Origin: Ecdyonurus torrentis
Taxonomy: Eukaryota; Arthropoda; Insecta; Ephemeroptera; Heptageniidae
Length of the DNA stretch: 64,000 nucleotides
Assembly (NCBI GenBank): GCA_949318235.1
Contig: OX439131.1
Span: 10,436,231-10,500,230, forward strand
Reading direction: 5' to 3'
Numbering within the stretch: position 1 is the stretch's first letter; the number at the start of each line of letters is the position of its first letter. Made by a program: the position numbers and the translations under genes. The notes under the pieces were generated by a model that had not been told where the DNA came from, searched no databases, and saw only the letters and a program-made list of their open reading frames with translations. Shown in pieces: positions 20,697 to 32,612 of this stretch.

Positions 20697-21231
20697 CTGA
20701 AACACCAACGTGACTCTACCATTATACCGCATTATACATAATACTCAAAGTTTAAAATTTAAAAATCATTGGTGAAAAAAAAAAAAAAAAAAAAAAAAAC
20801 TGGACGCTTCCGCACTATATCCTGTAAAATACATTTAAAAAAAAGTATAATAATTATTTTAAAAAAATTTGACCAAGTCTGGGCCTATAGTCTAGCCCAC
20901 AGTTAATATTTTAGTTTTTAATATATTTTTATTTTGAATTTTTAAATTAAAAAAAAAAAAAAAAAAAGTAAACGTCATATAAGAAAAACTTTGAATATTT
21001 GAGTTATCATTATAAATGTCTATTAATAATTATATAGTTTCTATATATTATAATAAGGTGGCGATTTTAAAAATAGCATTTTTTAGTATGTATGTAAGTT
21101 TCACGATTGCTTCTAAATGTCTGTGTTGTAGATGTTAACCTTGGCAGATGCATTGTTTTTGTATACTAATTGTAGGAGAAAGAAATGAAATAAAAATTTT
21201 GAATTTTTTGAATTATACAGTTAGCAAGTTA

Positions 21232-21350
21232 TAATAATGCTGTTCGTAAACCCTGTTCTCTTGCACTAAAAAATGCGTATTCCATTTGAATAACCACAGG
21301 CGATCGTCATTTTTGGTGCAGAGAACAGGGTTTATGAACAGCATTATTAA
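21232..21350. mobile_element. 119-bp palindromic MITE, family with AAACCCTGTTYTC arms, copy 1
   Basis: The left arm TAATGCTGTTCGTAAACCCT is matched by the inverted right arm AGGGTTTATGAACAGCATTA. Both continue through TGTTCTC. The same arms recur at 32151-32299. Confidence 0.75.
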
Positions 21351-21674
21351 AAGTTTTAATTATTTTTGAATATACATACAGCCTTTAATATAGACACAAA
21401 CATGCCTAATACACATATTTATTTAATATAATAATAATTGCTAAAAAATTTAATAAAAGCAAACGGTTTCATGAAATTCTACGCTTACTTTTTTTTTTTT
21501 TTTTAAATATATAATATTTTATAGAAAAATGTCATGAAAGGAACAAAATTATATTACATATAGTGTTTAAAAAAATCTATTTTTCCTTAAGCAATTCCAT
21601 AAAAATGATATTTATGCACTTATACAGTGAAATACTTTCACAAAAACTAACTCATTGAAAATTGTTTTCCTTTA

Positions 21675-21790
21675 TTTTGTATCCTGTAGGTTAGGCAAAT
21701 TTTGCGTCCGCTACGTTACGCAAGTTGCATACGTTTTAAATTTCCAGGGGCACTGGAAGAAAGTTCTATATTTTCGGGTTAAAATTTTAT
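21675..21790 (+). repeat. dispersed repeat, copy 1
   Basis: Shares GTTAGGCAAATTT, a middle CAxGTTGCxTACxxT and TTTCCAGGGGC, with equal spacing, with the minus strand of 41215-41345. Both copies also keep an open frame (LGKFCVRYVTQVAY here). The element type is unknown. Confidence 0.5.
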
Positions 21791-23916
21791 ACCTGTATCT
21801 CGGAATTATCTTTTTTGACGACAAAAACGCAGTCGGTCCAGAGTGCGTTTTCCAGTAGGTACAAATTTTGTTCCGACCACGAGCTTTTACGTGATTGCCA
21901 ATCTGCAGCGTCGCTTGACATATTGCGTCACTGTCAATCAAACGTAATATAAACATCAATCAATAAGTAATGACTGATTTGTTATTTAAATATATATATA
22001 ATATATTACAGGAATACATAATATACTTACAGTTCCAAAACTTCGAGAAAGAAAAATACACACAAACTTTAAAAAAATCTGCAGTGATTGTAGTTAATAA
22101 TATGAAATCAACTGATTTTTAACTTTACTTTTAAATAGATTGCAACAATAAAGAAAAGTTGAACACACCAACACAATAATTTATAGATACAGTTTTACTT
22201 TTTTAATAAATAATGTTTCTTCTTTATATAAAAAATGTTTTAATTTAATTTTTCATTAATTATTGTTATTTTAATTTTAATTTTAGTATAATTACGCAAC
22301 TTTCAACATAATTCACTTTGAACTCTATATGTGCAGTACTGTACAAATATATAATGCAATATTCATTTGCATTATAATTTTTATTTTTTAATTTTTAAGT
22401 ACAGTACTTTTCAATTATTTACGTTATCTATTTTTAAGCTATAACATACAAAATTTAAAGTTATTATAAAATGTAAATAACGATGAAAGTAAATCAATAA
22501 TAGTCCTATTTTTTTTAGGTTTAGGCTTGACAGTGGCCCAGCCTAAAGTGCATACACTATTATAATAATTACCGCAAGTATTCTAGCCCATAATACGAAA
22601 TTTCTATATAATTCTAATTTTTTCGCATGTTGAGAGGTCATGATTGTCATATTTAAATACAAATTATATTTAGTGAGGTTTTCAATATATATATAGAAAT
22701 AATTGTTTAATTTATTTGATATCTTCTCTATATACATACGAACTTAAGTCCTGCGCAAGATATTATATTGGTGCACTATCCCGCCACTTTTACACATAGC
22801 CCATGTGCAATTTTTGTATAATGAATTTATAGTTCATATTTTAATTAGAACATATTTTATGTCAGTGGGTTGTATAGCATAATATACTGCGGATTATTAT
22901 TATATATTTAACCTCATCCACATATATGAAATAGAATAGAGACATATCAGACATGAAAATATACAGAATGAAATTAAAGCGTCACAAACACGCACATACA
23001 GAGAGAGAGAGAGAGAGAGAATGATAATTATAATATATTTAAATATTCGAACATATAAATAAGTAAATTATTAGATAATCATTATTATGTGCCTGGGATT
23101 AATTATAGAAACTTGCCTCATGTAACGAATATAAATAGTATACGATTTTTTTAAAAAAATTATCAAAATTTAATGTATAGTCCGAACAAATTCTTTGAAA
23201 GGGGAAAGAAAAATTTAATAAAAAAAACTTTTATTATTAATGTTATACAATAAAAAAAACTTTTCATTTTTATTCAGTACTATATATAAACACTTTACAA
23301 TTGAATGCATTGAAGCCTAATTTTTTCAATCGATGTCTGATGAAAGAATTTACTATTATAATAATGCTGAGTCATAATTTAAGTGAGTGGAGTTACAATA
23401 AAAACGTGCCGACACAATGATATAATAAAAAAAAATTGGTTTGATATCTATAGCTTGGTACGAAATATTGACATTGAATTGTTTCTGATTGGTTGAAGTC
23501 TGATTTCTGACCAACCCATGCCTGATTACCTGACTGACCACGCCCAAGTAATAACTCACCTGTGCAACTCACCGATTAATCTAATCATCTCTATAATGTA
23601 ACATAAGCCGCGATATAACATCGCATTCTTTTATATTACAGGAGATTTCATTTTATTATACAGAGATTCAGCTTTATTTAAAGTCTTATGTTTACTCGGA
23701 CTCAGAGCAATATAATTTATATTGCATGATTACTTTTATTGCCTTGAAATTTAATAGTTTTAAATGCATAATTCATAAAAATTCATAAAATTCATAAAAA
23801 TTATTGTCAAAAAAATATTACCACGTGTGAACAGGTCTATAGGATGAACATTTTTCTCGCCTCAAATGTATAATGTAGCATTGATCTCAAAACATAATTG
23901 AGAAAGGAAACTACTA

Positions 23917-24290
23917 TCCGAGCTGTATGGCCGAGTGGTGAAGGCAGCTGACTCGCAACTCTGTACTCCTCACCGAGTATAGGTTCGAGCCACTGCTACG
24001 TGCGTACGTGAAGTGTGAGAGCACAACACGTTGCACGATGCATGTTTACATGCATTCCATGACGACGCACAGTATTCGGGAGGTGCATGATTGATGTGAT
24101 TGCACCGACCAGCCTGCCTAGATGTTTCCACGGTTTCTCTAGGCTGTCATGGCGAATGCCGGGCTGTGTACTTAGGCCGTGGCCGGCCCGTGTGTGCTTT
24201 TCCATTAATTGGAAAGTCCTTACCTGTCGATAAGACAATGTCTTGACTGGGACTGGGATTGGTGTATAGCACAATAACACAATATGGCAA

Positions 24291-24296
<6 letters not shown>
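23917..24296 (+). mobile_element. tRNA-derived SINE
   Basis: A pol III A box TGGCCGAGTGG (23928-23938) and B box GGTTCGAGCC (23982-23991) lie 43 bp apart, like a Leu/Ser-type tRNA with a long variable arm. A ~300-bp unrelated body follows, with GGCGAATGCCGGGCTG and TTAGGCCGTGGCCGG, a block that I recall from SINEs of several arthropod groups. The body ends in a TA microsatellite (24297-24360), as SINE tails often do. The ORF read through it on the minus strand is not a gene. It is GC-richer than its surroundings. Confidence 0.75.

Positions 24297-24360
<64 letters not shown>
24297..24360. repeat. TA microsatellite at the SINE tail
   Basis: About 31 TA units immediately after the SINE body. 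Confidence 0.9.
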
Positions 24361-24363
<3 letters not shown>

Positions 24364-26218
24364 ATAATATTAGAGTCAAGAAAACTATATGCGTGGTATA
24401 TGATATCAGAACTTATCTAGAATCTCTCTCTTAAAATTTTAGTATCAGGGCCTCATGCTTGATTATCTTTAAAAATTTGTCTTTCACATATATAAAGATG
24501 ATATTTTTTTTATTGCTTTAAAATTACATAAATTAGAAAGATTTAGCGTATAACATTTTATATAAATCCTAAAATGTTTACTCTTTGAACAACATTTGTT
24601 GAGGAATGCACTTTTAGACCATATATAAGTCATTTTTCTCTTCGGAATAAACACATTAGAATAAACATGGATTTAGTCCCACATGCAGGAATGCATTCCT
24701 ATAAAGATTCTTATATATTCAGTATAGGAGCACTGTTTATTGTATTTTTTATGAGTTATATAATTATTTATATATCATTATAAAGATTAAATAGTCTGAC
24801 TCATCCCTTGTCAAGTGATGACATATTTAAATATATAATTCAATTATTTTTTAAATTACATAAATAATGATATTGGTATATATATTTTATATCCTATTGT
24901 ATAATATATTATTTAAATAAGTAATTTTTACGTATAATGCATCAAAGAATGCAAATAAACATCTAGAAATTTAATATTTTACTATTATACTTGTTACCAG
25001 TGTTATGCAAATTTATATATTATAACAAACATTATTATGTCTTGCTGACCCTTGCTGATTATTTTTAAAATTGGCAATAAACCAATTCATGTTTCAAATT
25101 GAAAATCACACAGCGGTGCTTCTGACTGCAGTGTGGAATTTATATAATTTAATTAAAACTGTATGGTTTTGCATTTTAGAAAAATATATGTTGTATAATA
25201 GTTGCTATATTGTAAAAATATACTGCATAAATTCATTACAGTTTTATTTTATTATTATTATTGTTATTATTATTATTATTATTAATAACTATATTATATT
25301 AATAACGAAATATGAATATATATATTCATAATTCGTGCTCATGATATTGTAACACTATTGTTCTATAACATGAAGTTTTGATTTGACTTGATCCTTCTGT
25401 AATATCTAACTATTTTCTTACAATGTCTTTAAAATTTATATTTTATGAACAACAAAAAAAGTTCAACTATAAAGTGAGAGAAAAAAATATCAAACAATAT
25501 GTTTTCCTGCAATGACAAAAAATAAAATACAAAAATTCCCCACGATAAAAAAAAAAAATGAAGCGAAACAAACGTTTGATTTATAAATCTCATTGCAGTC
25601 CAAGGTTTTTCTCTCTTGCCTTTTTAGAATTGAGTTTGAAAAATTATCAGCCATGATTTTGTGGTGTTGAATTAAAGTGTAGCGTTTTATCAGCTTGCTT
25701 TCTTATTAATGATGCTCTCTAACATCCTTTGGGAGGATGTTATTTTGCTTTATTTCACGTTTATCTCAATCCTTTTATCTAACATGAATAAATATTACAG
25801 AATAAATATTAATGGTATATATATATATTACCTAGAAATTATTATTTTTATTAATTTATATGAATTGTATTTATTTTTGAAAGAAAAAAAATTTTGAAAC
25901 AAAGGCCATTTTTTTTCTATAAAAATATAGAATGGAATTGTATTTAATCATGTATGTTTGAAAGATGGAAAAAAATATATAACATTTTGCGCATATAATT
26001 ATTTTTCACGTTTTTAGTGTCCATATATCTATACCATAGGTTGTGTCTGTTTTTTTAATAACCTAATCTAATATACTACGTATAATTATATTCTGCGATG
26101 AAATGTTTTTCATATGTCGAATAATACGATATATATTTATTAAATCATGAATAGTATAAAATATACTGATACAATATTATATATAATAATATGTAACTTG
26201 TATATTACGATTTTTATA
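24361..26218. other. AT-rich desert, nothing recognised
   Basis: Only AT-rich sequence with short ORFs of Ile/Tyr-rich low complexity. No domain, RNA or repeat structure could be supported. Confidence 0.5.
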
Positions 26219-26221
26219 TTT

Positions 26222-26298
26222 CGTGCATGCCATGGTCAAAACCTCCTTCCACGTATGCTAAAGCTATGCCTGGAAGGAGATTTGACCATGGCTGGACG
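26222..26298 (+). ncRNA. microRNA-precursor-like hairpin
   Basis: The 5' arm 26229-26251 (GCCATGGTCAAA, AC, CTCCTTCCA) pairs with the 3' arm 26271-26292 (TGGAAGGAG, A, TTTGACCATGGC). This gives 12 bp, a 2x1 internal loop and 9 bp, closed by a 19-nt loop that can pair further. A weaker lower stem (CGTG / GGACG) extends it. Arm length, imperfection and loop size suit a pre-miRNA of about 75 nt, and the surroundings are AT-rich with no repeat signature. The 3' arm agrees with miR-184 at 16 of 22 positions, recalled from memory, but the seed differs, so I do not name it. A tiny MITE is the alternative. Confidence 0.5.
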
Positions 26299-26454
26299 AT
26301 TAACTTCTTTATGCTATACTTATATAATATGATACATATAGTTTTGATCAATTTATAATCATAATATCACCTTTTTTTTTTTTTTTGTCTTTATTTATAG
26401 TGTGCAACTCAAAATCCTTGACTAAAGGTTGATATGAAGCTTATGATTTCATAT

Positions 26455-26610
26455 TTTAATAAATTACGTGGCAAGGAGCGTCGCGGCACAGCGAGAGCAG
26501 CTCCGCGGGCTCCGCGGGCTGCGTGGTATCCAGCCGCTACATTATTTGCAAGACTGCACACCAATAGCTGCGCGCAACATGATCTGCACACGATGTCAAG
26601 TAATTTCTGC
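26455..26610. promoter_or_regulatory. GC-richer island in the desert, candidate enhancer
   Basis: Abruptly GC-rich and complex, with tandem CTCCGCGGG units at about 26500-26518. Overlapping ORFs on both strands have no domain. It lies within the non-coding span upstream of the Zic gene. Enhancer function is inferred only from composition and place. Confidence 0.25.
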
Positions 26611-27319
26611 CTTGCAAATTCTTTAACATGTTAATCACTAAATTTTATATAATACTTTGCTTTTTTCTTTAAATAAAAAACTTCAGAATTAAGAGGTTAC
26701 AACAAAAGTTACAGCAAGAGATTTGTTTGATATAATGACTTTTCCTGCCTGTCTGTCACTCTTGTCGTATATATATAGTTCTCTCTGGAATACGAAAACC
26801 AAATACAGAAGTGTTGACTTAAAAAAAATCAACATTTTATAGGTTACATTAGCCAATTCATTATCAATTGCAAATTATGATACCAATTTTCTCTAATGAT
26901 GGTTACAATGATGGTTAAAAAATCTTCAAAAAATAGGAATTTGCCTCACCAGCTCCTGATTTTGTTTAATTAGGCAAAAATAGAAGAAATCAACTGCCTT
27001 AATTTCGCATTTAAATATTAACTTTATTTAATGCTTTTGTCAAATATAATTATGATTTTGATATTTATGCTCTTTAATATTTTGCAAACTTAATATTTTC
27101 TTTTGGCAATTTTATTTTAAGATAAAAATCTTCTCTCCGACTTTGAACAATATTATTGCTATAACAAAGAAAACATTTGAAGAAATTTTCTTTCATCAAC
27201 TAATTATCTCAAATAAATTCTTAACATATAGAAACACAATAATAATTTTTTGTTAGAATAATAATTAATAGAAGTAGATAAGATCGAATGATATATTTTG
27301 ATTTAATTATGCGTCAGGC

Positions 27320-27600
27320 TGTACATAATGGTTGAGGCGGTTCCTGTTGCGGCGTCGGCCATCATTGCGCCACATGATGTCTTGCGCTTTGCTATATAGC
27401 TTTGCCTTTATTAATACGACCTTATCTATTATTGTCTGTATGGGTTGCTGCAGTATCATCCTTATAGCTGCCTGCCAGTCTTATATACAAAAAATTAATG
27501 TCAGTCGAGTCGCGCGCTCTTTGATTAACTTTAATATTTTGATTGAAGCAAACCGCGCGCTCACTCTATGCTTTTGTGATGTAGCTCTATTAACTCAACT
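27320..27600. promoter_or_regulatory. GC-richer island, candidate enhancer
   Basis: High-complexity sequence between AT-rich flanks, with GGCGCAATGATGG-type blocks (minus strand, 27357-27369) and two GCGCGC steps. The 97-aa plus-strand ORF here has no recognisable domain. Confidence 0.25.
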
Positions 27601-27877
27601 GAATTATTTTATTGTATGGTCATAATAATATTATATTATATATATAGAAATATTATACAGGGTGTTTTTTAAGTCATTATACAACTTTTAGTTTCATTTA
27701 CATATATAGATTAATAATCCATGCAAAATTGTGAAAAATGTAAAAAGAGTAACATATAACGATATAAACAATAAGATACCAAACTTAATGAATTTCAAAA
27801 GTAACCAATATCTATGGTATATATAGTAAATTTTCTGTGGATGGCAAAGTTAAAAACCCCATATGTAGAAGTAGAAA

Positions 27878-27880
<3 letters not shown>

Positions 27881-27943
<63 letters not shown>
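27881..27943 (+). repeat. AG microsatellite
   Basis: About 30 AG units inside the candidate TIR element. Confidence 0.9.
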
Positions 27944-27949
<6 letters not shown>

Positions 27950-28048
27950 GTAAGCGCTGAAAATTTTTGAAACATGTAAAATACAGATTACTGGCATGCG
28001 TATACACATTGTGATAAGTGATAATACATTTTACAATTAAAAAATTGC

Positions 28049-28225
28049 GCACGGAGAGAATTATGTATACCCGAGTTGAAATAACAGAAATGCGAACCAA
28101 CTTAAGTTTTTGAATTATCACAACTGAAACTTGAGTTGGTTTCACTCAAGTTTCAGTTGTGACGATTAAAAAACTTGAGTTGGTTCGCACTTCTGTTATT
28201 TCAACTCAGGTAATTCTCTCCGTGC
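28049..28225. repeat. 177-bp near-perfect palindrome
   Basis: The arms start GCACGGAGAGAATTA and end TAATTCTCTCCGTGC. They run through GAGTTGAAATAACAGAA / TTCTGTTATTTCAACTC to a small centre near 28137. It is almost all arm, so it could fold into a hairpin of about 85 bp. Confidence 0.8.
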
Positions 28226-29300
28226 ATGCGCTGTATTTGCAATAATGTTATTCTTATATGAGGAAAACGTGCTGAATTTTAATGGTAAAATATTATATCT
28301 GTTATCACATTCTTGTGTACAATAAACCAAGTTTAAAATATTTCACTTTTCAAATATTCGCGCATAATTTTCATTGCTATTCTTATAATAAAAATAAGAG
28401 CAAATTTAATTCATTAAAAAAAATGTAAATAACTAACCTTGGTCGAGTGCACATTCACTTTATAAACACCCTGTATATAATTTGAAGAGGTGTTATAAAT
28501 AAAGCCTTTGATCTTTTTGATGTAACATCATTTATATATATCATAAAAATTAATTAAAATAATTTCTATATAGCAATCTCATTTCGCTATATACAAAACA
28601 ATATGAGTAAGAAATTATACAATACAAAAAGAAAATCATTTTTAAATACCATAAAGAAAAAAAAAGAATAATTAATAACAGGATTAATTATTTTTAACAA
28701 ATTATTGAAGTTTATTTCTTCTTTTAAACTTCTTACATAAACGTTAAAAGTAATTTTTGTTAAAATAAATATAATAAAAGTAATAAAAAAACATAAGGAC
28801 ACATTAAAGACGTACGATTTTATTTTACACGAAATAGTCATCAAACAATAATGAAAAAAAGTATCAGTTATATGCTAAAACTTAATTGTATCAATATGTA
28901 TAGATTTTAATTTAATTTGTTTATTATGTGTTTAGCTGTTATACATTAAAATTATTTAAAATAACTCTTTTATAGTAATAACATAACAAATTACATTCGT
29001 ATACACATACTCTGATGTCATATAGAAAATTTTATTCGTTGCCTTCAGTCTATAAGGCAATAAAAAAGTCAAATTTTATATAACACAGTGTGTACCAAAA
29101 AAAAAAAAAAAAAAAAAAAGTAAACAAAATTGTATGCAAAACGGCGAGGAGAAAACGGTAAGTTGTCTATTAATGATTTCCCCTACACTATCAGAAAGAA
29201 AAACTGCTTCGTCAAGGAAACTTAATGTTTGCATAAAATTTGAAATATGCGAATCAAATAAAATATTACTAACCAGGGAAGGTAAACAGCAGGAAGGTAT

Positions 29301-29350
29301 AAACAAAACAAAACAAAACAAAACAAAACAAAACAAAACAAAACAAAACA
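29301..29350 (+). repeat. AAAAC pentanucleotide repeat
   Basis: Nine to ten units of AAAAC followed by a poly-A run. Confidence 0.85.
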
Positions 29351-29730
29351 AAAAAAAAAAAAAAGGATTCTTTACATTATTATATCTAAAGTATATTTTT
29401 GGCTATTTTAATTGTTTTTAGTTACTTTGTTGTAAACTTGTGTTGTAATATTCTGGCCAAGAACACGTGATATGGCCAAAATATATATTTATTATGCTTC
29501 TTAATAAATTATTTTAATTATCCTACTTTTTCTTTCTAACACATAAAAAAACGCACGAGCTCTTACTTGAGCCATTAAAGCCATAGACCACTCGAAACAT
29601 GTTCTTTTTAATGATCAAACACAAATTGGGGTCTACAAAACTGATGACAATTTTTACCTGAAGAATGCAAATGTGACCCCACAAGAGAGCGTGAAAAAAA
29701 ACTATACAGAATGGAATTTGCTAGAATATT

Positions 29731-29754
29731 CCTGTTTCTGACGTCAGAAACAGG
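29731..29754. promoter_or_regulatory. 24-bp perfect palindrome centred on a CRE
   Basis: Each half reads CCTGTTTCTGAC outward to inward, and the centre is the full CRE TGACGTCA (29738-29745). It lies in a slightly more complex segment of the desert (about 29560-29760). CREB/ATF-type binding is inferred from the motif. Confidence 0.35.
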
Positions 29755-30128
29755 CAAATAGTATATAGTATATTTGAAAATGTTGTATGAGTGCAACGAA
29801 ATTTTCTGATTGCTGCTACGATGGGGTTTTGAGACAAACTATAATAATGTTATTTATGTAAGTCCCATCAAGCGTTTTGTGATGTAAATGCTTATGCTGT
29901 ATGTTTTCTTCTTGTCTATGCTTTTAAGGTATAGAGATGGGACTAGTTTTCTAGCTGTTATGGTAAAAAGTTACTAACAAAGTAATTTTAATAATAATAT
30001 TATAGAGTAACACATACACGGAAACAAATTATGCGTGTTAAATCTATACACATAAGCTAGTCTAACGCAAATAAGTCCGAGCCCTATAGTACAAATAAAG
30101 AAAAAAAAATACTGGATATTTTTATATC

Positions 30129-30371
30129 ATTCTAAAATTATCCTGAATCGAATATTTTGATTGAGTGGATTTCTCAATTTTTGAGTTCGTTAAGTATTTT
30201 TAACTAATTTTTGACAATCGAATTATGGTGTCAATTTAAATGTGCGGGCATAAAAAAAAGTTACGTTACTATGTATAGCCGTGACGTCATTTCGCGACTT
30301 TCAAAAATGAATTAAAAATACTTAATAAACTTGCATATTTATCGATTCAGGACCATATCATCTTTTAGAAT
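30129..30371. repeat. 243-bp imperfect palindrome (MITE-like)
   Basis: Outer arms ATTCTAAAA / TTTTAGAAT and TCCTGAATCGA / TCGATTCAGGA, inner arms TTAAGTATTTTTAA / TTAAAAATACTTAA. Spacing differs slightly between arms. Confidence 0.65.
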
Positions 30372-32150
30372 ATTCGATAAAATTACCATTGAATAATAAA
30401 AATTAATAATGCTTATTAATTTTAAAATAAAGCATTGTGAGCATATAGCATAGCACTAGGCTTTATTTACTATCAAAAGTATGTAAATACTATTTATTAT
30501 TTACATGCACATATAATATTTCAAACTGTTTGCATATTATGTAAATAAATATGAAATCATTTTTCTTTTCTATATAATATTGTAAAATATATAAAAGAGG
30601 CAATAACAATCAACTTGATTTTTTATTAATATTTTTATTTACTATTGTGGCCATAAAAAATTAATTTTTAATGTATAAACGAGCCAAGTACATTTGTTTA
30701 AATTTATGTTTATAGTTTTTTTCTTCAACACGACTTGTTTTCCTTTTTTTATATCCTCATAATTTTTCATTTAAATTTCATGACAACAATTTTATATATC
30801 TTTCGCTCCTTCTTTGCATTTTTATTTTTTGAAACTTATACTTAATTTTTAACAATTGTATATAATATTTTATATTAAAAATTTTGTATACATATGAAAA
30901 AACTTAAAGAGTATTAGAAATATTTTATATACGTTATAGTATATATATACTTATAGTAATAGATAATATAAAAAAAGAAAATGTATATAAAGTAAAATTC
31001 CACTTAATATGGCTTATTTTATACGTTACGTTTATTGTAAATTTATAGAAATTAGCAAACAAAATTTGGACTGGTTCAAATTTATATTCTTGAAACATAT
31101 TTCAAACTGCGGTAATTGTTTTAGTATTTTACTGACTCTGAGGAGAGAGGAATAAAAGCCTCACATATATAAAATATAAACCAAAATATTTGAGTCTAAT
31201 TTGGAATCAATTGCAAAGTGATAAAAATCAACGTTCACAGCGGGTGCTACGTGCGAATATATTTCTAGTCCTGAAGACCCGGTGTTGAAAACAATCCTCA
31301 CAATTATGCAAATTCAGACATATGAAATAATTTACCTCATGTAGTGGCTTGTTGGAAATTGCAGTGAGATTTTAAGTCAGTAAATTATTTTCAGACATTT
31401 TAATTTTTTTTTTTTTTTTTACAGTAAATATCTTTTACTTTTCTTATACTTATCTTGGCGCCAATCAAGTTTGCAATTATTTTTAGTGGTTTGAAATTGT
31501 TATAACTTTATTTTAATTTTATAAAAATTACTGAAATGTGACAAGGAGGTATGTGACTTTTGTAAAGTTTTTGAATGCCAAAGATGGACAAATTATTATA
31601 TATTATTATTTATATATAAGCTATAAAAAAAGTTATTTAAACAATTCCATTACTAGTTTGATTCAGTGACTTTCTTACGTTTTCTCAATGCAAAAAAAAA
31701 AAAAAAAAAAAAAAAAAACGTACGCCATAGTATATTAAAATAATAATAAAATAAACGGATGCATATAATATATAGGGGTATATAGGTTGCTGCATTTACG
31801 CAGCACCCTGAAATCTGTACAGACTACTTCATCGTGGTGTAATCTCGCAGTGTGTGCAACCTAAATGAGGACACAAAATTAAAGCCAAACTTCCACGATA
31901 AAGAAAAATCGCACCGAACAATTTGATTGCATAGATAATTGAATTTAGATTAAATAAGTTTAAAAATATCAATAAAAAATTATTACATAATAATTTTTGT
32001 ATAAATAGATTAATTTTATATAATTATTAATAATTACCGCAACTATGCATATAAGCTGTATAATAAAATTTAAATATCTGTAACAATTAGTGATTTTTAC
32101 TAAAATCTTCATTATAAATATTATTATTTTTATTTAACAATCGTACTTTT

Positions 32151-32299
32151 ATATTGTTTGTATAAACCCTCTGTTTTCTTGTTATACAAAAAAAAAGTGC
32201 ATTACATTGAATAAACCATATGGCTATTCAATTATGGTTATTCCAATGTACATAATGCGCAGTTTGGTAGCAGAAAACAGGGTTTACGAATAGTATTAT
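32151..32299. mobile_element. 149-bp palindromic MITE, family with AAACCCTGTTYTC arms, copy 2
   Basis: The right end GAAAACAGGGTTTACGAATAG and left end GTATAAACCCTCTGTTTTC match the arms of 21232-21350. The interior differs. Confidence 0.7.
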
Positions 32300-32542
32300 A
32301 TACTATAAAATACATAATTTATTGAACTATAAATATACAATATATTCAGAATTCAAAATATATTTAAAATAAAACTCTTGCAATATAGTCGGCATTGATG
32401 CAAATTAAAAATACTAACATAAAAGTAATGCAAATGCATACAGAAGCAAATTGGCACTCGATCTCTTTGAGCTCCCCAAGTCAAGGCAAGAGGGCCTCGA
32501 GCTGAAATATTCTTAGCATTGTTCCCTCGACATTTGATTCAG

Positions 32543-32544
<2 letters not shown>

Positions 32545-32608
<64 letters not shown>
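32545..32608 (+). repeat. AG microsatellite
   Basis: About 32 AG units, purines on the plus strand. Confidence 0.9.

Positions 32609-32612
<4 letters not shown>

Larger units (their letters stand above)
20697..23916. other. AT-rich region upstream of the visible BTB exons
   Basis: No exon was recognised. Some of it should be intron of the BTB gene, since its N-terminal coding part is missing. It contains a palindrome (21232-21350), one copy of a dispersed repeat (21675-21790), a short AG tract (22999-23020) and poly-A/T runs. Confidence 0.5.
27656..28475. mobile_element. candidate 820-bp non-autonomous TIR element with ACAGGGTGTTT ends
   Basis: The left end ACAGGGTGTTTTTTAAGT (27657) and the inverted right end ACAGGGTGTTTATAAAGT (28474) agree at 18 of 22 positions. 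Both are flanked by TA-containing sequence. ACAGGGTGT termini are common in mariner-like elements. The interior has no transposase; it carries an AG tract (27881-27943) and a complete palindrome (28049-28225). Confidence 0.5.

Noticed and set aside
20795..20816. Possible missing BTB exon with a TTTTACAG acceptor
   Set aside because: Only 22 bp and followed by a poly-A/T run instead of a GT donor. No BTB sequence is encoded.
23928..23991. Functional tRNA gene
   Set aside because: A and B boxes are present, but the acceptor and anticodon stems do not close, and a SINE body follows.
23996..24379. 127-aa minus-strand ORF
   Set aside because: It is the antisense of the SINE plus translated TA repeats.
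26222..26298. Naming the hairpin miR-184
   Set aside because: Only 16 of 22 positions agree, with a seed mismatch. miR-184 is nearly invariant in animals.
26409..26634. ORFs on both strands of the GC island
   Set aside because: Overlapping Ala/Arg-rich frames are expected from GC-rich non-coding sequence.
27332..27625. 97-aa plus-strand ORF
   Set aside because: A hydrophobic but family-less translation with no splice or promoter support. Kept only as an island.
27795..28145. ORFs with Ser-Leu runs (also 32481, 45866, 49339, 59470)
   Set aside because: They are translations of AG/CT microsatellites.
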